From Streptomyces sp. CB09001 (lineage in GTDB: Bacteria; Actinomycetota; Actinomycetes; Streptomycetales; Streptomycetaceae), in contig NZ_CP026730.1 in NCBI RefSeq assembly GCF_003369795.1, forward strand, positions 4,827,001 to 4,891,000: a stretch of DNA of 64,000 nucleotides, written 5' to 3'. How positions within the stretch are numbered: position 1 is the stretch's first letter; each line of letters begins with the position of its first letter. Both the position numbers and the translations under genes were made by a program. The notes beneath the pieces are model-generated. The model saw only the letters and a list, made by a program, of their open reading frames with translations. It was not told where the DNA came from and ran no database searches. Positions 7,444 to 15,775 of the stretch are shown one piece after another.

Positions 7444-10314
7444 ATGAGACACCGGATGCAGGTGCTGCTCCAGATCATGCTGGCGTTGGTTGCCTGCTTG
7501 CTCGGCATCACCACCAATTACGCCACCAGTACCGACGAGGCGCCGTGGGCGCTTCAGATCATCCAACGGTTCTCGGTCCCGGCGATCGGGCTGCTGGTGG
7601 TGGCCATGGTGGTCGGGCAGGTCGTGGTGTACCGGCTGGAGAACCCCGCGCCACCGCAAGCCGACTGGCCGCGTGACCGGGTTCCGTATCCGGGTTTGGA
7701 CGCCTACGACGAGGACGAGGCGTCCGTCTACTTCGGCCGGGAGGCGCAGGCCGTTGATCTGACGCGCAGGCTGCACACCACCGAGACGCGGCCCGCCGAC
7801 CGGTTGTTGCTCCTGGCCGGAGCGTCCGGCAGTGGCAAATCCTCGCTGGTGCGGGCCGGTGTCCTTCCCCGACTGAGAGAGCGGCGATGGACCGTCATCC
7901 CGCCCTTCTCACCAGGCCCGAATCCGCTTGGCGCACTTGCCGCGTCCCTTGCGACCGCCGCAGGAGAGCGGGAGACGGCCGGCTCCGTACTGCGGCGGCT
8001 CCGCCAGGGGCCGGACTCGCTGCGGACCGAGCTGGCCCGGCTCCGCGGAGGGAGGTTCCGGCGGACCCTCCTCGTCGTCGATCAGTTCGAGGAACTCGTT
8101 ACTCTCGGGGGTGAGCGGGAACGAGCCTACTTCCTTGATTCCCTGCGTTGCTGCCTGGAACAGGACCCGTCGGTCCGGGTATTGGCCACGCTTCGCGTGG
8201 ACCTCCTGGGAAGACTTCTCAGTACCGGGCATGCAGAACTCTTCCAACACCCCATCGCGATCGGCTCCCTGGGCCGCGCACAACTTGCCGAGGTCGTTGA
8301 GGCCCCAGGCGCCCTGGTGGGCCTCGATTTCGCACCCGGCGTGGTCGACACGATTGTCGCGGAGACGGGCACCGATGACGCTCTGCCCCTGCTTGCCTAC
8401 CTCCTCCAGGAGCTCTACTTCGTGGCCGGTCCCGGCGGCACGGTTACCGAGGAGTTGTACCAGCGGCTCGGTGGTGTGCCGGGCGCTCTGGCGCGGCAGG
8501 CCGACAACACCGTGGCGGGTCTCGGTACAGAGGACAGCATCGACTTCGTCCTTCGCGTGTTGCTGAAGTTCGTCACTGTGGAGGGACAGGAGGTGGCCCG
8601 CCGCCACGTGCCACTGTCGGACCTCAGCGACCGGGAGCGGCGGGTGGTGGATGCGTTCGTCGACGCTCGGCTGCTGCGGTCCGATGCACGCGGGGACCTT
8701 GCCACCGGCCAGGAGCCGTACGCGCAAGTGACGCACGAGGCCCTGTTCCGGCAGTGGGCGCCGCTGCGGCAGGACGTCGAGGCGCGGGCCGAGCGGCTGC
8801 GCGAGCGTGCGGAGTTGGAGCGGTGGGCCGAGGACTGGGAACGGGCCGGGCGAAGCGCCGACTACCTGCTCACCGGTGAACGGCTCACCGTGGCCCAGCG
8901 CTGGCTCGAAGCCCTGGAGGAGGCCGGGCAGGCTTCAGCACCCGCGCGACTGCTTGTCGAGGCTTCCCGGCGCCGGGACCTCGCCTTCCTGAGACGTGTC
9001 TCCGACAGTATCGGCCAGCAAGTACTCAGCAGTGCGGAGGCCGAGCCGGAGCGTGCGCTGCTGCTGGCACTGGCCGCGCTCGGTGAGTGCACGCCCACAC
9101 CTTCGGCGAGGCGCGGGCTGCTGGCGGCTCTGGCCGTCAGCCATCCGCGTACTCGGCTCGACGGGCACACGGACACCGTCCGTGACATCGCCTGGTCGCC
9201 GGACGGGCGGCTGTTGGCAACGGCCTCCCGGGACGGCACGGGCCGGATCTACGACGCCCGGTCGGGGCGGTCCATGGTCGTCCTGCCGTCCGACGGTGTG
9301 ATGGTCGAGTCCGTCACCTGGTCACCCGACGCGGTCCAGGTGGCCACCGTCGGTCGTGATCTTGTCGTACGGATCTGGGACGCCGTCTCCGGTGAGCCGG
9401 TACGGTCGCTGACCGGGGCCGGAGACATCGGCAGGCAGGTGGCCTGGTCGCCTGACGGGGCGCACATCGCAGCCACGTTCAGGGACCGAGTGGTGCGAGT
9501 CTGGGAGGCCCGGACCGGCCGGCTCGTGCATGAACTGCGTGGGCACGGCGACGACGTCTGGGGCGTTGCCTGGTCGCCGGACAGCATGCTTCTCGGTACT
9601 GCCTCCCACGACCACACTGTGATCGTGTGGGACCGCGCGACGGGGACGGCCACCGTGACCCTGACCGGGCACACGGACTTCGTCGAGGGCATCGTCTGGT
9701 CCCCGGACGGTCGACGTATCGCGACCGGCTCCGGTGACCACACCGCTCGCATCTGGGACGTGGAGACGGGTGAACTGCGACTGCTGTTGCGCGGCCACAC
9801 CGACTACGTGTGGAACCTTGCCTGGTCCCCGGACGGCCGGATGCTCGCTTCCGCCTCTTCCGACCGGACCGTGCGTATCGTCGGCGCTGAGGACGCGAAG
9901 GTCCTGGCGGTGTTGCGCGGCCACACGGACACCGTGTGGGGGGTGACCTGGTCGCCCGACGGCGCTCAGCTCGCGACCGGCTCGACCGACGGTACCGGGA
10001 TGGTGTGGGATCTGCGTCCGCGCGGCGCCGAGAGCGTACTTGTCGACGGGCACGGCGGCCCGGTGAACGAAGCCGCGTGGTCCGGAGACGGCAGCCGTGT
10101 TGCCACAGCCTCCAACGACGGCACGGCCCGGGTCTGGGACGCGGGAACGGGCTCTCCCGCCGGGACCGTCGTGTGCCTGGACGACCGGGTGTGGAGTGTG
10201 GCTTGCCCACCGCACGGTGACCGGCTCGCGCTCAGTACCAATGACGGGCTCTTCCGGGTCGTGGACGGCACAGGCCATACGCTTTTCGAGCGGCGGTGGA
10301 CGGTACCGAACTGA
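7444..10314 (+). CDS. Membrane-anchored STAND NTPase with WD40 repeats (frameshifted, first part)
   Basis: The 956-residue product starts with two hydrophobic segments (about 7-22 and 42-62). An nSTAND1-type NTPase follows: the entry motif YPGLDAYDEDEASVYFGRE, Walker A GASGSGKSS (G126-S133), and Walker B LLVVDQFEEL with D213. From about residue 560 WD40 repeats begin (signature VAWSPDG, DGTARVWD); nine can be counted before the stop. The next four repeats continue in another frame at 10296-10904, so the gene is broken by a one-base loss near 10290-10297. STAND ATPases act as signal-driven oligomerising switches, and WD40 versions next to restriction systems are often proposed as defence sensors. 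The ATG at 7456 is an alternative start; no clear ribosome binding site decides. Confidence 0.85.
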   Translation: MRHRMQVLLQIMLALVACLLGITTNYATSTDEAPWALQIIQRFSVPAIGLLVVAMVVGQVVVYRLENPAPPQADWPRDRVPYPGLDAYDEDEASVYFGREAQAVDLTRRLHTTETRPADRLLLLAGASGSGKSSLVRAGVLPRLRERRWTVIPPFSPGPNPLGALAASLATAAGERETAGSVLRRLRQGPDSLRTELARLRGGRFRRTLLVVDQFEELVTLGGERERAYFLDSLRCCLEQDPSVRVLATLRVDLLGRLLSTGHAELFQHPIAIGSLGRAQLAEVVEAPGALVGLDFAPGVVDTIVAETGTDDALPLLAYLLQELYFVAGPGGTVTEELYQRLGGVPGALARQADNTVAGLGTEDSIDFVLRVLLKFVTVEGQEVARRHVPLSDLSDRERRVVDAFVDARLLRSDARGDLATGQEPYAQVTHEALFRQWAPLRQDVEARAERLRERAELERWAEDWERAGRSADYLLTGERLTVAQRWLEALEEAGQASAPARLLVEASRRRDLAFLRRVSDSIGQQVLSSAEAEPERALLLALAALGECTPTPSARRGLLAALAVSHPRTRLDGHTDTVRDIAWSPDGRLLATASRDGTGRIYDARSGRSMVVLPSDGVMVESVTWSPDAVQVATVGRDLVVRIWDAVSGEPVRSLTGAGDIGRQVAWSPDGAHIAATFRDRVVRVWEARTGRLVHELRGHGDDVWGVAWSPDSMLLGTASHDHTVIVWDRATGTATVTLTGHTDFVEGIVWSPDGRRIATGSGDHTARIWDVETGELRLLLRGHTDYVWNLAWSPDGRMLASASSDRTVRIVGAEDAKVLAVLRGHTDTVWGVTWSPDGAQLATGSTDGTGMVWDLRPRGAESVLVDGHGGPVNEAAWSGDGSRVATASNDGTARVWDAGTGSPAGTVVCLDDRVWSVACPPHGDRLALSTNDGLFRVVDGTGHTLFERRWTVPN

Positions 10315-10904
10315 TGAAGTTCGAGGAACACCAGGACTGGGTGGGCCGCGTGGCTTGGGCGCCGGGCGGGCGGCTGCTCGCCAGCTGTTCCGACGACCGA
10401 ACCTGTCGGCTCTGGGACACCACCGACAGTCGGCAGCTCACAGTCCTGCGCGGACACGACAACTATGTAGAGGACGTGAGCTGGTCTCCGGACGAGACGC
10501 GCGTCGCCACGGCCTCGGGGGACTGGACCGCCGCCGTGTGGGATGCAGCCACAGGTCGGTGCATCGACGTCTTGAGGGGACACGAGGGGCGCGTCCGCGC
10601 TGTCGCCTGGTCACCTGACGGCAGATGTGTCGCCACCGGGTCTGACGACCGCACCGTACGAGTTTGGTCCGCGGCCACCTTTGAGGAGGTAGCAGTCGTC
10701 GGCGTCCACCAGGACAGAGTGACCTCGGTGGCGTGGTCGGACGACAGTGCACAGCTACTGACCGGCTCTGCCGACGGGACGGCCCGGGTATGGCCGGCGG
10801 AGCCGGACTTCGACCGGCTGGAGGCAGTTGCGCGGGCGAGGGTCTTCCGCACGCTCACGGAGGAGGAACGGCGGCACTACATGCTGCCGCTCGAACCTTC
10901 GTGA
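10296..10904 (+). pseudogene. C-terminal WD40 part of the preceding STAND gene, out of frame
   Basis: This frame encodes four further WD40 repeats (VGRVAWAPGG, VEDVSWSPDE, VRAVAWSPDG, VTSVAWSDDS) and ends with a short helix-rich tail (LTEEERRHYMLPLEPS). It continues the repeat series of the 7444-10314 frame without a gap. The two frames differ by one missing base, so translation of the upstream frame stops at 10312-10314 and the last propeller blades are lost. There is no separate ribosome binding site to suggest an independent gene. Joined, the protein would have about 13 repeats, close to two seven-bladed propellers. A sequencing error is possible. The stop abuts the convergent NIPSNAP gene by one base. 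Confidence 0.75.
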
Positions 10905-11216
10905 TCAGTAGACCTCTTCAACTGTGCAGTCGTCGGTGTGGAGGAGATAGTCATCCGGGTTCAGGTTCATCGCCTCACGCTCCTTCGAAGACCAGTACAG
11001 CGCGTTGCGCTCCTGGAAGGTCTCGGGGCCCTCGTAGGAGATCAACCACACGAACTGGTTGAGCTCGCGGACCAACCACGCCCCACCGATCGAGAAGCCC
11101 AACTTCAGCCGCAGCGGCACGATTTCCTCTCGCCAGCGCTCCGCCCACTCGTCGAGCATGCCGTCACGGATGGTGTACGTACGCAGCTGTGTGGTCCTGG
11201 GCATGGCAGACATCAT
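10905..11216 (-). CDS. NIPSNAP family protein
   Basis: The 103-residue product contains TTQLRTYTIRDGMLDEWAERW and later LVRELNQFVWLISYEG, the layout of NIPSNAP family proteins. These are dimeric alpha/beta-barrel proteins of the kind also seen in antibiotic monooxygenases; the bacterial members have no firmly assigned reaction. ATG at 11216 is chosen because GGGAG lies nine bases upstream; ATG 11213 and 11204 are alternatives. The gene converges on the STAND/WD40 gene with no spacer. Nothing ties it functionally to the neighbours. Confidence 0.75.
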   Translation of the reverse strand: MMSAMPRTTQLRTYTIRDGMLDEWAERWREEIVPLRLKLGFSIGGAWLVRELNQFVWLISYEGPETFQERNALYWSSKEREAMNLNPDDYLLHTDDCTVEEVY

Positions 11217-11306
11217 CCTGACATTCTCCCTGTTCAGGGAGGGTTCGACTGAGTGCGGACGATTGGGCATGGCTCGCTTTCTCGGTCTGGGAGGGAGCCC
11301 TCTGCA

Positions 11307-11516
11307 TCAGCCCTCGACCGCGTACGGCAGGAAGCCGGTCCATGCGGCGGGGGCGAAGGCGAGCTGCGGGCCGCCGAGGTGCTTCGAGTCGCGGACGTGC
11401 ACGATGGCGGGTTCGGTGGCGATCTCGACGCAGGAGTCGCCTTCCGGGCCGCTGCTGTAACTGCTCTTGAACCACGCCAGGTTCAAGGTGTCCTTGGCGG
11501 AAGCCTTGCGGATCAT
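11307..11516 (-). CDS. DUF397 domain protein (Scr2/AbaA-type)
   Basis: A 69-residue protein with the DUF397 signature LAWFKSSYSSGPEGDSCVE followed by HVRDSKHLGGPQLAF and WTGFL. DUF397 genes in Streptomyces are typically paired with an upstream helix-turn-helix/DUF5753 regulator, as here. The pairs have been described both as development-related (WhiJ/AbaA-like) regulators and as toxin-antitoxin-like pairs (Scr1/Scr2). The ATG at 11514-11516 overlaps the stop of the regulator (11513-11515), so the two are translationally coupled. The last 26 bases of the coding end are duplicated at 7067-7092. Confidence 0.88.
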   Translation of the reverse strand: MIRKASAKDTLNLAWFKSSYSSGPEGDSCVEIATEPAIVHVRDSKHLGGPQLAFAPAAWTGFLPYAVEG

Positions 11517-12397
11517 GCTTCTCCCAGCATTCGCTCGATGAGGGCCAGCGTCTCCCCGGGCGGAAGAGCCTGCGCCCGGATCGTGCCATATCGCAATTCA
11601 AGGATCCTTAGGTGCCTTGGATCAGAGGCTGGGCGGCCGTTGAAGGCGCCGTCGGAGCGTCCGACCGCTGTGCCGTCCTCGAACTTCAACAGCTCGATCC
11701 TGCCGCTCATGCCTGGATGGGCGACGCTGTCCATCGGCATGACTTGCAGTGAAACGTTGTTGAACCGCCCCACTTCCAGCAGGCGTTCGAATTGGCGCTT
11801 CCTGACCATTGTGCCCCCAACGCGGCGACGGAGGGTTGACTCTTCCAGCACAAAACTGAGAGAAGGCGAAGGCGAGCGATCGAAGACGGACAGCCGCGCC
11901 ATCCGGGCGGACACCAGACTCTCCACTTCCTCGGGAGGGTAAGGAGGCTGGCGTACTTCGAAGAGGGCACGCGCGTAGTCGGGTGTCTGCAACAGGCCAG
12001 CGATGCTGCTGCACTCGTACGCTCCGATCTCGACCGCCCGCCCCTCCAACTGTGCGAGATCCCGAACCTTCTTCGGATACCGGACCTTCTTGACGTCCTC
12101 CCGCATCGCCGCGATGAGTCCACCGGCGGCCAGGACCGCGTCCGCCTTGTCCAAGTACTCGGGCCGGGGGATCCGCTTGCCCGTCTCGATCTTGTAAACG
12201 AGGTCCGCCCCGTATCCGGCGGCCACTGCGAAGTCGCCGACCCTCAGGCCGGCGGCCTCCCGGCGCAGCCTCAACTGCCGTCCCACCGTGGCCACCACGG
12301 CCAGTGCCCAGTCGTCGTCCGGGTCCACCTCCCAGCCCGGCCCGTCCGTCCCCTCCGCTTCCGTCCCGGCCCGCACCGCGTCATCGCTCACCGACAT
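11513..12397 (-). CDS. Helix-turn-helix/DUF5753 transcriptional regulator (WhiJ/Scr1-like)
   Basis: This 294-residue protein has an N-terminal XRE-type helix-turn-helix (LRLRREAAGLRVGDFAVAAG ... YKIETGKRIP, about residues 38-85). The remaining 180 residues form the DUF5753 domain (AYECSSIAGLLQTPDYARAL, VLEESTLRRRVGG, LQVMPMDS). Such proteins are abundant in Streptomyces and act with DUF397 partners in regulating differentiation or as antitoxin-like regulators. The start at 12397 is fixed by GGAGGGG five bases upstream, although the frame is open further. It is the first gene of a two-gene unit with the DUF397 gene and is divergent from the ATPase gene at 12551. DNA target and ligand are unknown. 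Confidence 0.9.
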   Translation of the reverse strand: MSVSDDAVRAGTEAEGTDGPGWEVDPDDDWALAVVATVGRQLRLRREAAGLRVGDFAVAAGYGADLVYKIETGKRIPRPEYLDKADAVLAAGGLIAAMREDVKKVRYPKKVRDLAQLEGRAVEIGAYECSSIAGLLQTPDYARALFEVRQPPYPPEEVESLVSARMARLSVFDRSPSPSLSFVLEESTLRRRVGGTMVRKRQFERLLEVGRFNNVSLQVMPMDSVAHPGMSGRIELLKFEDGTAVGRSDGAFNGRPASDPRHLRILELRYGTIRAQALPPGETLALIERMLGEA

Positions 12398-12550
12398 GTG
12401 TGCCCCTCCGTTGTGGCGCGACGTACTGTTCCGGTCGGTTTGCCGAGCTGCTTCGACAGCTTGGACACGGCCCGACGAACCTTGGACCGTAGCTCTACGT
12501 AGCGGACCAATGACCCGATTCAGTATGTCCCGTCGGCCACGCTCGGTGAC

Positions 12551-13033
12551 GTGAATCAGCGAACTCAGGGAACTGCCGAGCACAGGTCACGACCCGAACC
12601 ACCAGGCACCGTCCGGAACTTCAGCGTGCTGCTGTCGTCCACCCCGCGCGGTGCCCGCCTCGCCCGCCTGCTTGCCGTGGACACGCTCCGGAGTTGGGGG
12701 CTGCCGTACGAGCGGGCGAGTCATGTCGTCGCGGAGCTGGCCGCCAACGCGGCGACCCACGGTCGGCTTCCGGGCCGCAGCTTCCGGCTCACGCTCTACG
12801 TGATCGGTGCGACGGTCCGCGTCGAGGTCACGGACACATGCGGTGAGCGCATGCCCGCACCGCAGGAGCCGGACGGGGACGCGGAGTCGGGCAGGGGCCT
12901 GCTGCTCGTCGAGGCTCTGGCGGACCGCTGGGGCGTGGCCGAGGAACGGTTCCCGCGCAAGACCGTCTGGGCTGAGCTGGGCTTTTCGCCACCGGAACCC
13001 GAATCCTCGCGCTCCGGTGGCGACGGTGACTGA
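12551..13033 (+). CDS. ATP-binding protein, RsbW/anti-sigma-like serine kinase fold
   Basis: The 160-residue protein has the HATPase_c_2 fold seen in Streptomyces anti-sigma-like kinases: VVAELAANAATHG (N box), VEVTDTCGERMP (G1 box), and ESGRGLLLVEALADRWGV (G2). Members bind ATP and may inhibit sigma factors or phosphorylate antagonists, but most are uncharacterised. In Streptomyces such genes often sit beside the helix-turn-helix/DUF397 pair, exactly as here, in clusters related to whiJ and abaA. The GTG start at 12551 lies in a 153-base divergent promoter region shared with the regulator. Confidence 0.85.
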   Translation: MNQRTQGTAEHRSRPEPPGTVRNFSVLLSSTPRGARLARLLAVDTLRSWGLPYERASHVVAELAANAATHGRLPGRSFRLTLYVIGATVRVEVTDTCGERMPAPQEPDGDAESGRGLLLVEALADRWGVAEERFPRKTVWAELGFSPPEPESSRSGGDGD

Positions 13034-13270
13034 AAGACAAAGAACTTCCGGGAAAGGACCCCCGCCAAACCCAACCCTCCCGCCCGTAGCCGCACCTGCT
13101 CGTGCTCACTCGGGCGGGTGAACATCGCCGTTCCGGCTGGATTTTCGGGGCATCGAGGCCCGAGGCTCAGCCCAACGCACCATCACCAACACGACAGACA
13201 TGAGGCGGCCCCCGCCGGGACGGGAATCCCAAAGCGAGGGCCTCACCACCGAGGAAGAGGCAACTTCCTG

Positions 13271-14194
13271 ATGGGTACCAAGAACCCTAGCGTGCCCCTC
13301 CGCGCCCAGGCCCGCCCTACGGGCAACAAGCACCCCAACCGGCGCCCCGGCACAGCTCACCGCACAGGCGGCGGGATCGTCCACGACAACACCCGCCACA
13401 CCACCCGCTTCACGGTGATCGGCAACCACCTGGCGCAGCACCGGGAGCTGTCGCTCCTCGCGATCGGGCTCGGCACGCACCTCCAGTCGCTGCCCAAGGG
13501 CGCCCCCGCCGACATCAAGACCCTCACCGCACGCTTCCCCGAGGGCGCCACCCGGATCGCCGCCGCCCTGCGCGAGCTGGAGACGCACGGATACCTCCGC
13601 CGCGAGCGCCGCCGTACGTCCTCCGGCCGCATCGTCACCCGCACCGTCTCCTGCAACCAGCCGACGGTCACCCCCGGCCGCGCCGAGGAGACCCCCGAGC
13701 CCCGGCCGGAGCCCCGGGAGGTCCGGGGGCCGGGTGGGGAGAGAGAGGCCGTACCCAAGGCGTCCGAGCGGCGCCCTCACAAGCCGCTCTCCGCCGTCCC
13801 CCGCCCGGTCTACTCCGGCCCCGGGATCCTCCAGGCCGCCACCGACCTCCTCGCGGGCCTGCGCCGCCAAGACCCGAGCCTGCTCCTCTCCGCCCGCGAC
13901 ACCGCCCACCTGGCCCCCGGCGTCGCCGCCTGGCTGGACCGCGACGTCACCCCCGCCGCCGTACGGCGCGCCCTGACGGCAGACCTGCCACCGGAGGGCG
14001 TACGACGGCCTGCCGCCTTCCTCGCCCACCGGCTCACCGCCCAGCTTCCGCCCCCGCCACCGTTCCGCGTGTCGGCCGCGCCCACGCCCGTACGGCATCC
14101 CGTACAGAACTGCGACGGCTGTGACCGAGGCTTCCGCGCTCCGGAACCCGGCCGCTGCCGCGACTGCCGAACCGATGACCTGGAGGACGCCTAG
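13271..14194 (+). CDS. Helix-turn-helix protein of accessory regions
   Basis: From ATG 13271 the product has 307 residues. The N-terminal part (HTTRFTVIGNHLAQHRELSLLAIGLGTHLQ) leads into a winged-helix-like segment (AGPADIKTL-type region, then RIAAALRELETHGYLRRERRR, about residues 75-120). The middle is proline/arginine rich, and the C-terminus has a small cysteine cluster (CDGCDRGF ... GRCRDCR) that could bind zinc. Similar proteins are common in Streptomyces genomes and are usually annotated as helix-turn-helix proteins of unknown target. The frame is open to GTG 13118, but the upstream 51 codons look non-coding and AGAGG lies before 13271. The exact start is uncertain. Confidence 0.7.
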   Translation: MGTKNPSVPLRAQARPTGNKHPNRRPGTAHRTGGGIVHDNTRHTTRFTVIGNHLAQHRELSLLAIGLGTHLQSLPKGAPADIKTLTARFPEGATRIAAALRELETHGYLRRERRRTSSGRIVTRTVSCNQPTVTPGRAEETPEPRPEPREVRGPGGEREAVPKASERRPHKPLSAVPRPVYSGPGILQAATDLLAGLRRQDPSLLLSARDTAHLAPGVAAWLDRDVTPAAVRRALTADLPPEGVRRPAAFLAHRLTAQLPPPPPFRVSAAPTPVRHPVQNCDGCDRGFRAPEPGRCRDCRTDDLEDA

Positions 14195-14252
14195 CATGAA
14201 CTCGACGATCCTTGCCCGAGCCCGTGGGCACCGACGACGAGGAGCGAGCGCC

Positions 14253-14879
14253 ATGACCGCCGCATCGGACGACACGCAGCAGGGCGCCTCCCACCTCTAC
14301 CGGGCCATGCGCGACCTCGTTCAGTCCTCGGACGACACGCTGCCCGGCAAGTTCGAGATCACCAAGGAAGGGATCGTCCACGACATGATGTCGCCCAGCG
14401 GTCGGCACGAGCTGACCACACTGCGGCTCCGGAAGCGCCTGGAGAAGGTGATGCCGGAAGAGATCGTGGCGCACACCGGTGAGCCGGACGTGGAGGACGA
14501 GTCCGAAGGCGTCATGCGGCGACCCGATCTGATGGTGATCGCCGAGGAGGACATGGACATCGAGGGGTCGTTCGACCCCCGGTCGCTTGTTGCCGCCGTC
14601 GAGGTCGTCTCCCGCTCCAACCCGGGCAACGACTGGGTGGGGAAGGTGCGCGACTACCCCCTGCTCGGCATCCCCGTCTACGCGGTCTTCGACCCCCGCA
14701 CAGGCACCGGCGCCGTTTTCACGGACATCCACTCCACCCCGGAGGGGCCCCGCTACGCGGTGCGCAAGGACTTCGTCTACGGCGAGGACGTCACGATCGG
14801 CGAGTGGACCGTCTCGACGGCCGGACTGCCGCGCTACCAGGACGTCCCGGCGACGGAAGCCGGTGCCGGAGGGGCTTGA
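14253..14879 (+). CDS. Uma2 family endonuclease-like protein (DUF820)
   Basis: The 208-residue product has the Uma2 pattern: GEPDVEDESEGVMRRPDLMVIAEED followed by LVAAVEVVSRSNPGNDWVGKVRDY and GIPVYAVFDPRTG. In this PD-(D/E)XK-like family the aspartate of RPDL, the glutamate of VEVVS and the lysine of GKVRDY are expected catalytic residues, and all are present. Biological roles are poorly known; members are very numerous in Streptomyces and cyanobacteria. ATG 14253 is chosen for GGAG seven bases upstream. It follows the helix-turn-helix gene closely and precedes a HEPN gene, which adds to the nuclease-rich character of the block. Confidence 0.85.
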   Translation: MTAASDDTQQGASHLYRAMRDLVQSSDDTLPGKFEITKEGIVHDMMSPSGRHELTTLRLRKRLEKVMPEEIVAHTGEPDVEDESEGVMRRPDLMVIAEEDMDIEGSFDPRSLVAAVEVVSRSNPGNDWVGKVRDYPLLGIPVYAVFDPRTGTGAVFTDIHSTPEGPRYAVRKDFVYGEDVTIGEWTVSTAGLPRYQDVPATEAGAGGA

Positions 14880-15007
14880 TCCGGAAACACGGGGAACGGG
14901 ATTCGGTCACCTTCACCGCAGCCGCGCTCACTGGCTTGACCGACCCCCGGTCACTTCCGCGATGGTGCTCACAAAGATCGTGGCGAAGAGTGATCACGGG
15001 GTTGCAC

Positions 15008-15670
15008 ATGGCTGTTTCCGCACCGCAGACGCGTCAGTTCGAGGCGTTCATGACGAACTTGTCGTACGCACGGCGCATGGTGAAAGCGGGCCGGATGCTC
15101 ACGCCCTTCCGGTCGCCCACGATCGACATCGACGACTTCTACCGGGCGGCCTGGGTCCAGGCCGTCGCCGCCGTCGACCACTGGCTGCACGAAGAGGTAC
15201 TGCGCCGGGTGGCGGAGCTGACCGCCAAGGACAGCCCCGAGATGCCGCCCCAGCTGCGGAGGTACGAACTTCCGCTGCACCGGGTCGAGGCAGTGCGGCG
15301 CGGGGAGGTCACACTCTCCGAGGCCGTGGTGGAGCACTTGCGCGAGAAGCTCGCCGTGCAGGCGCTCCAGCACCCCGGCAAGATCTCCGAGGTGCTCAGG
15401 CTCGTCACGGAGAAGAAGGTCTGGTACGAGGCGGCCGGCTGCATCAACCAGCACTTCTTCCAGGGGCGCACCACCTTCAACGAGAAGAAACTGCGCAGTC
15501 GGTACCTGGAGATCACCCAGCGCCGGAACAGGATCGCGCACGACGCCGACCTCGTCGACGGCGACCTGAAGCAGCGCCGTGCCATCGACGAGGCGGAGGT
15601 GACGGACGCCATCGACTGGATCGAGCGCATCGCCCTGGCCATCGCCCACGTGCTCGACGACGAAGCGTGA
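15008..15670 (+). CDS. HEPN domain protein (RiboL-PSP-HEPN-like), predicted RNase
   Basis: A 220-residue, mostly helical protein. Near the C-terminus it carries QRRNRIAHDAD, giving R173-x4-H178, the HEPN ribonuclease signature. The overall pattern (ARRMVKAGRMLTPF, DIDDFYRAAWVQAVAAVDHWL, KLRSRYLEITQRRNRIAHD) resembles stand-alone HEPN proteins of the RiboL-PSP-HEPN type. Such proteins usually act as RNases in toxin-antitoxin, abortive-infection or other conflict systems. There is no MNT nucleotidyltransferase partner next to it; the neighbour is the Uma2 gene. ATG 15008 is preceded by a weak GGGG; an earlier start cannot be ruled out. Confidence 0.65.
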   Translation: MAVSAPQTRQFEAFMTNLSYARRMVKAGRMLTPFRSPTIDIDDFYRAAWVQAVAAVDHWLHEEVLRRVAELTAKDSPEMPPQLRRYELPLHRVEAVRRGEVTLSEAVVEHLREKLAVQALQHPGKISEVLRLVTEKKVWYEAAGCINQHFFQGRTTFNEKKLRSRYLEITQRRNRIAHDADLVDGDLKQRRAIDEAEVTDAIDWIERIALAIAHVLDDEA

Positions 15671-15775
15671 CGTCGGCCGCCTTCCGGGGGTCCGGGCAAG
15701 CCCGCTTCGGCCCCCTGCCCGGGGAAGGTCTCCCGTGTCGCGGCGAGGCCCCCGCCACCTCATAGGGTGGACCCC

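Noticed and set aside
10290..10314. Programmed ribosomal frameshift in the STAND gene
   Set aside because: No slippery heptamer and no obvious downstream pseudoknot; a plain one-base loss is simpler.
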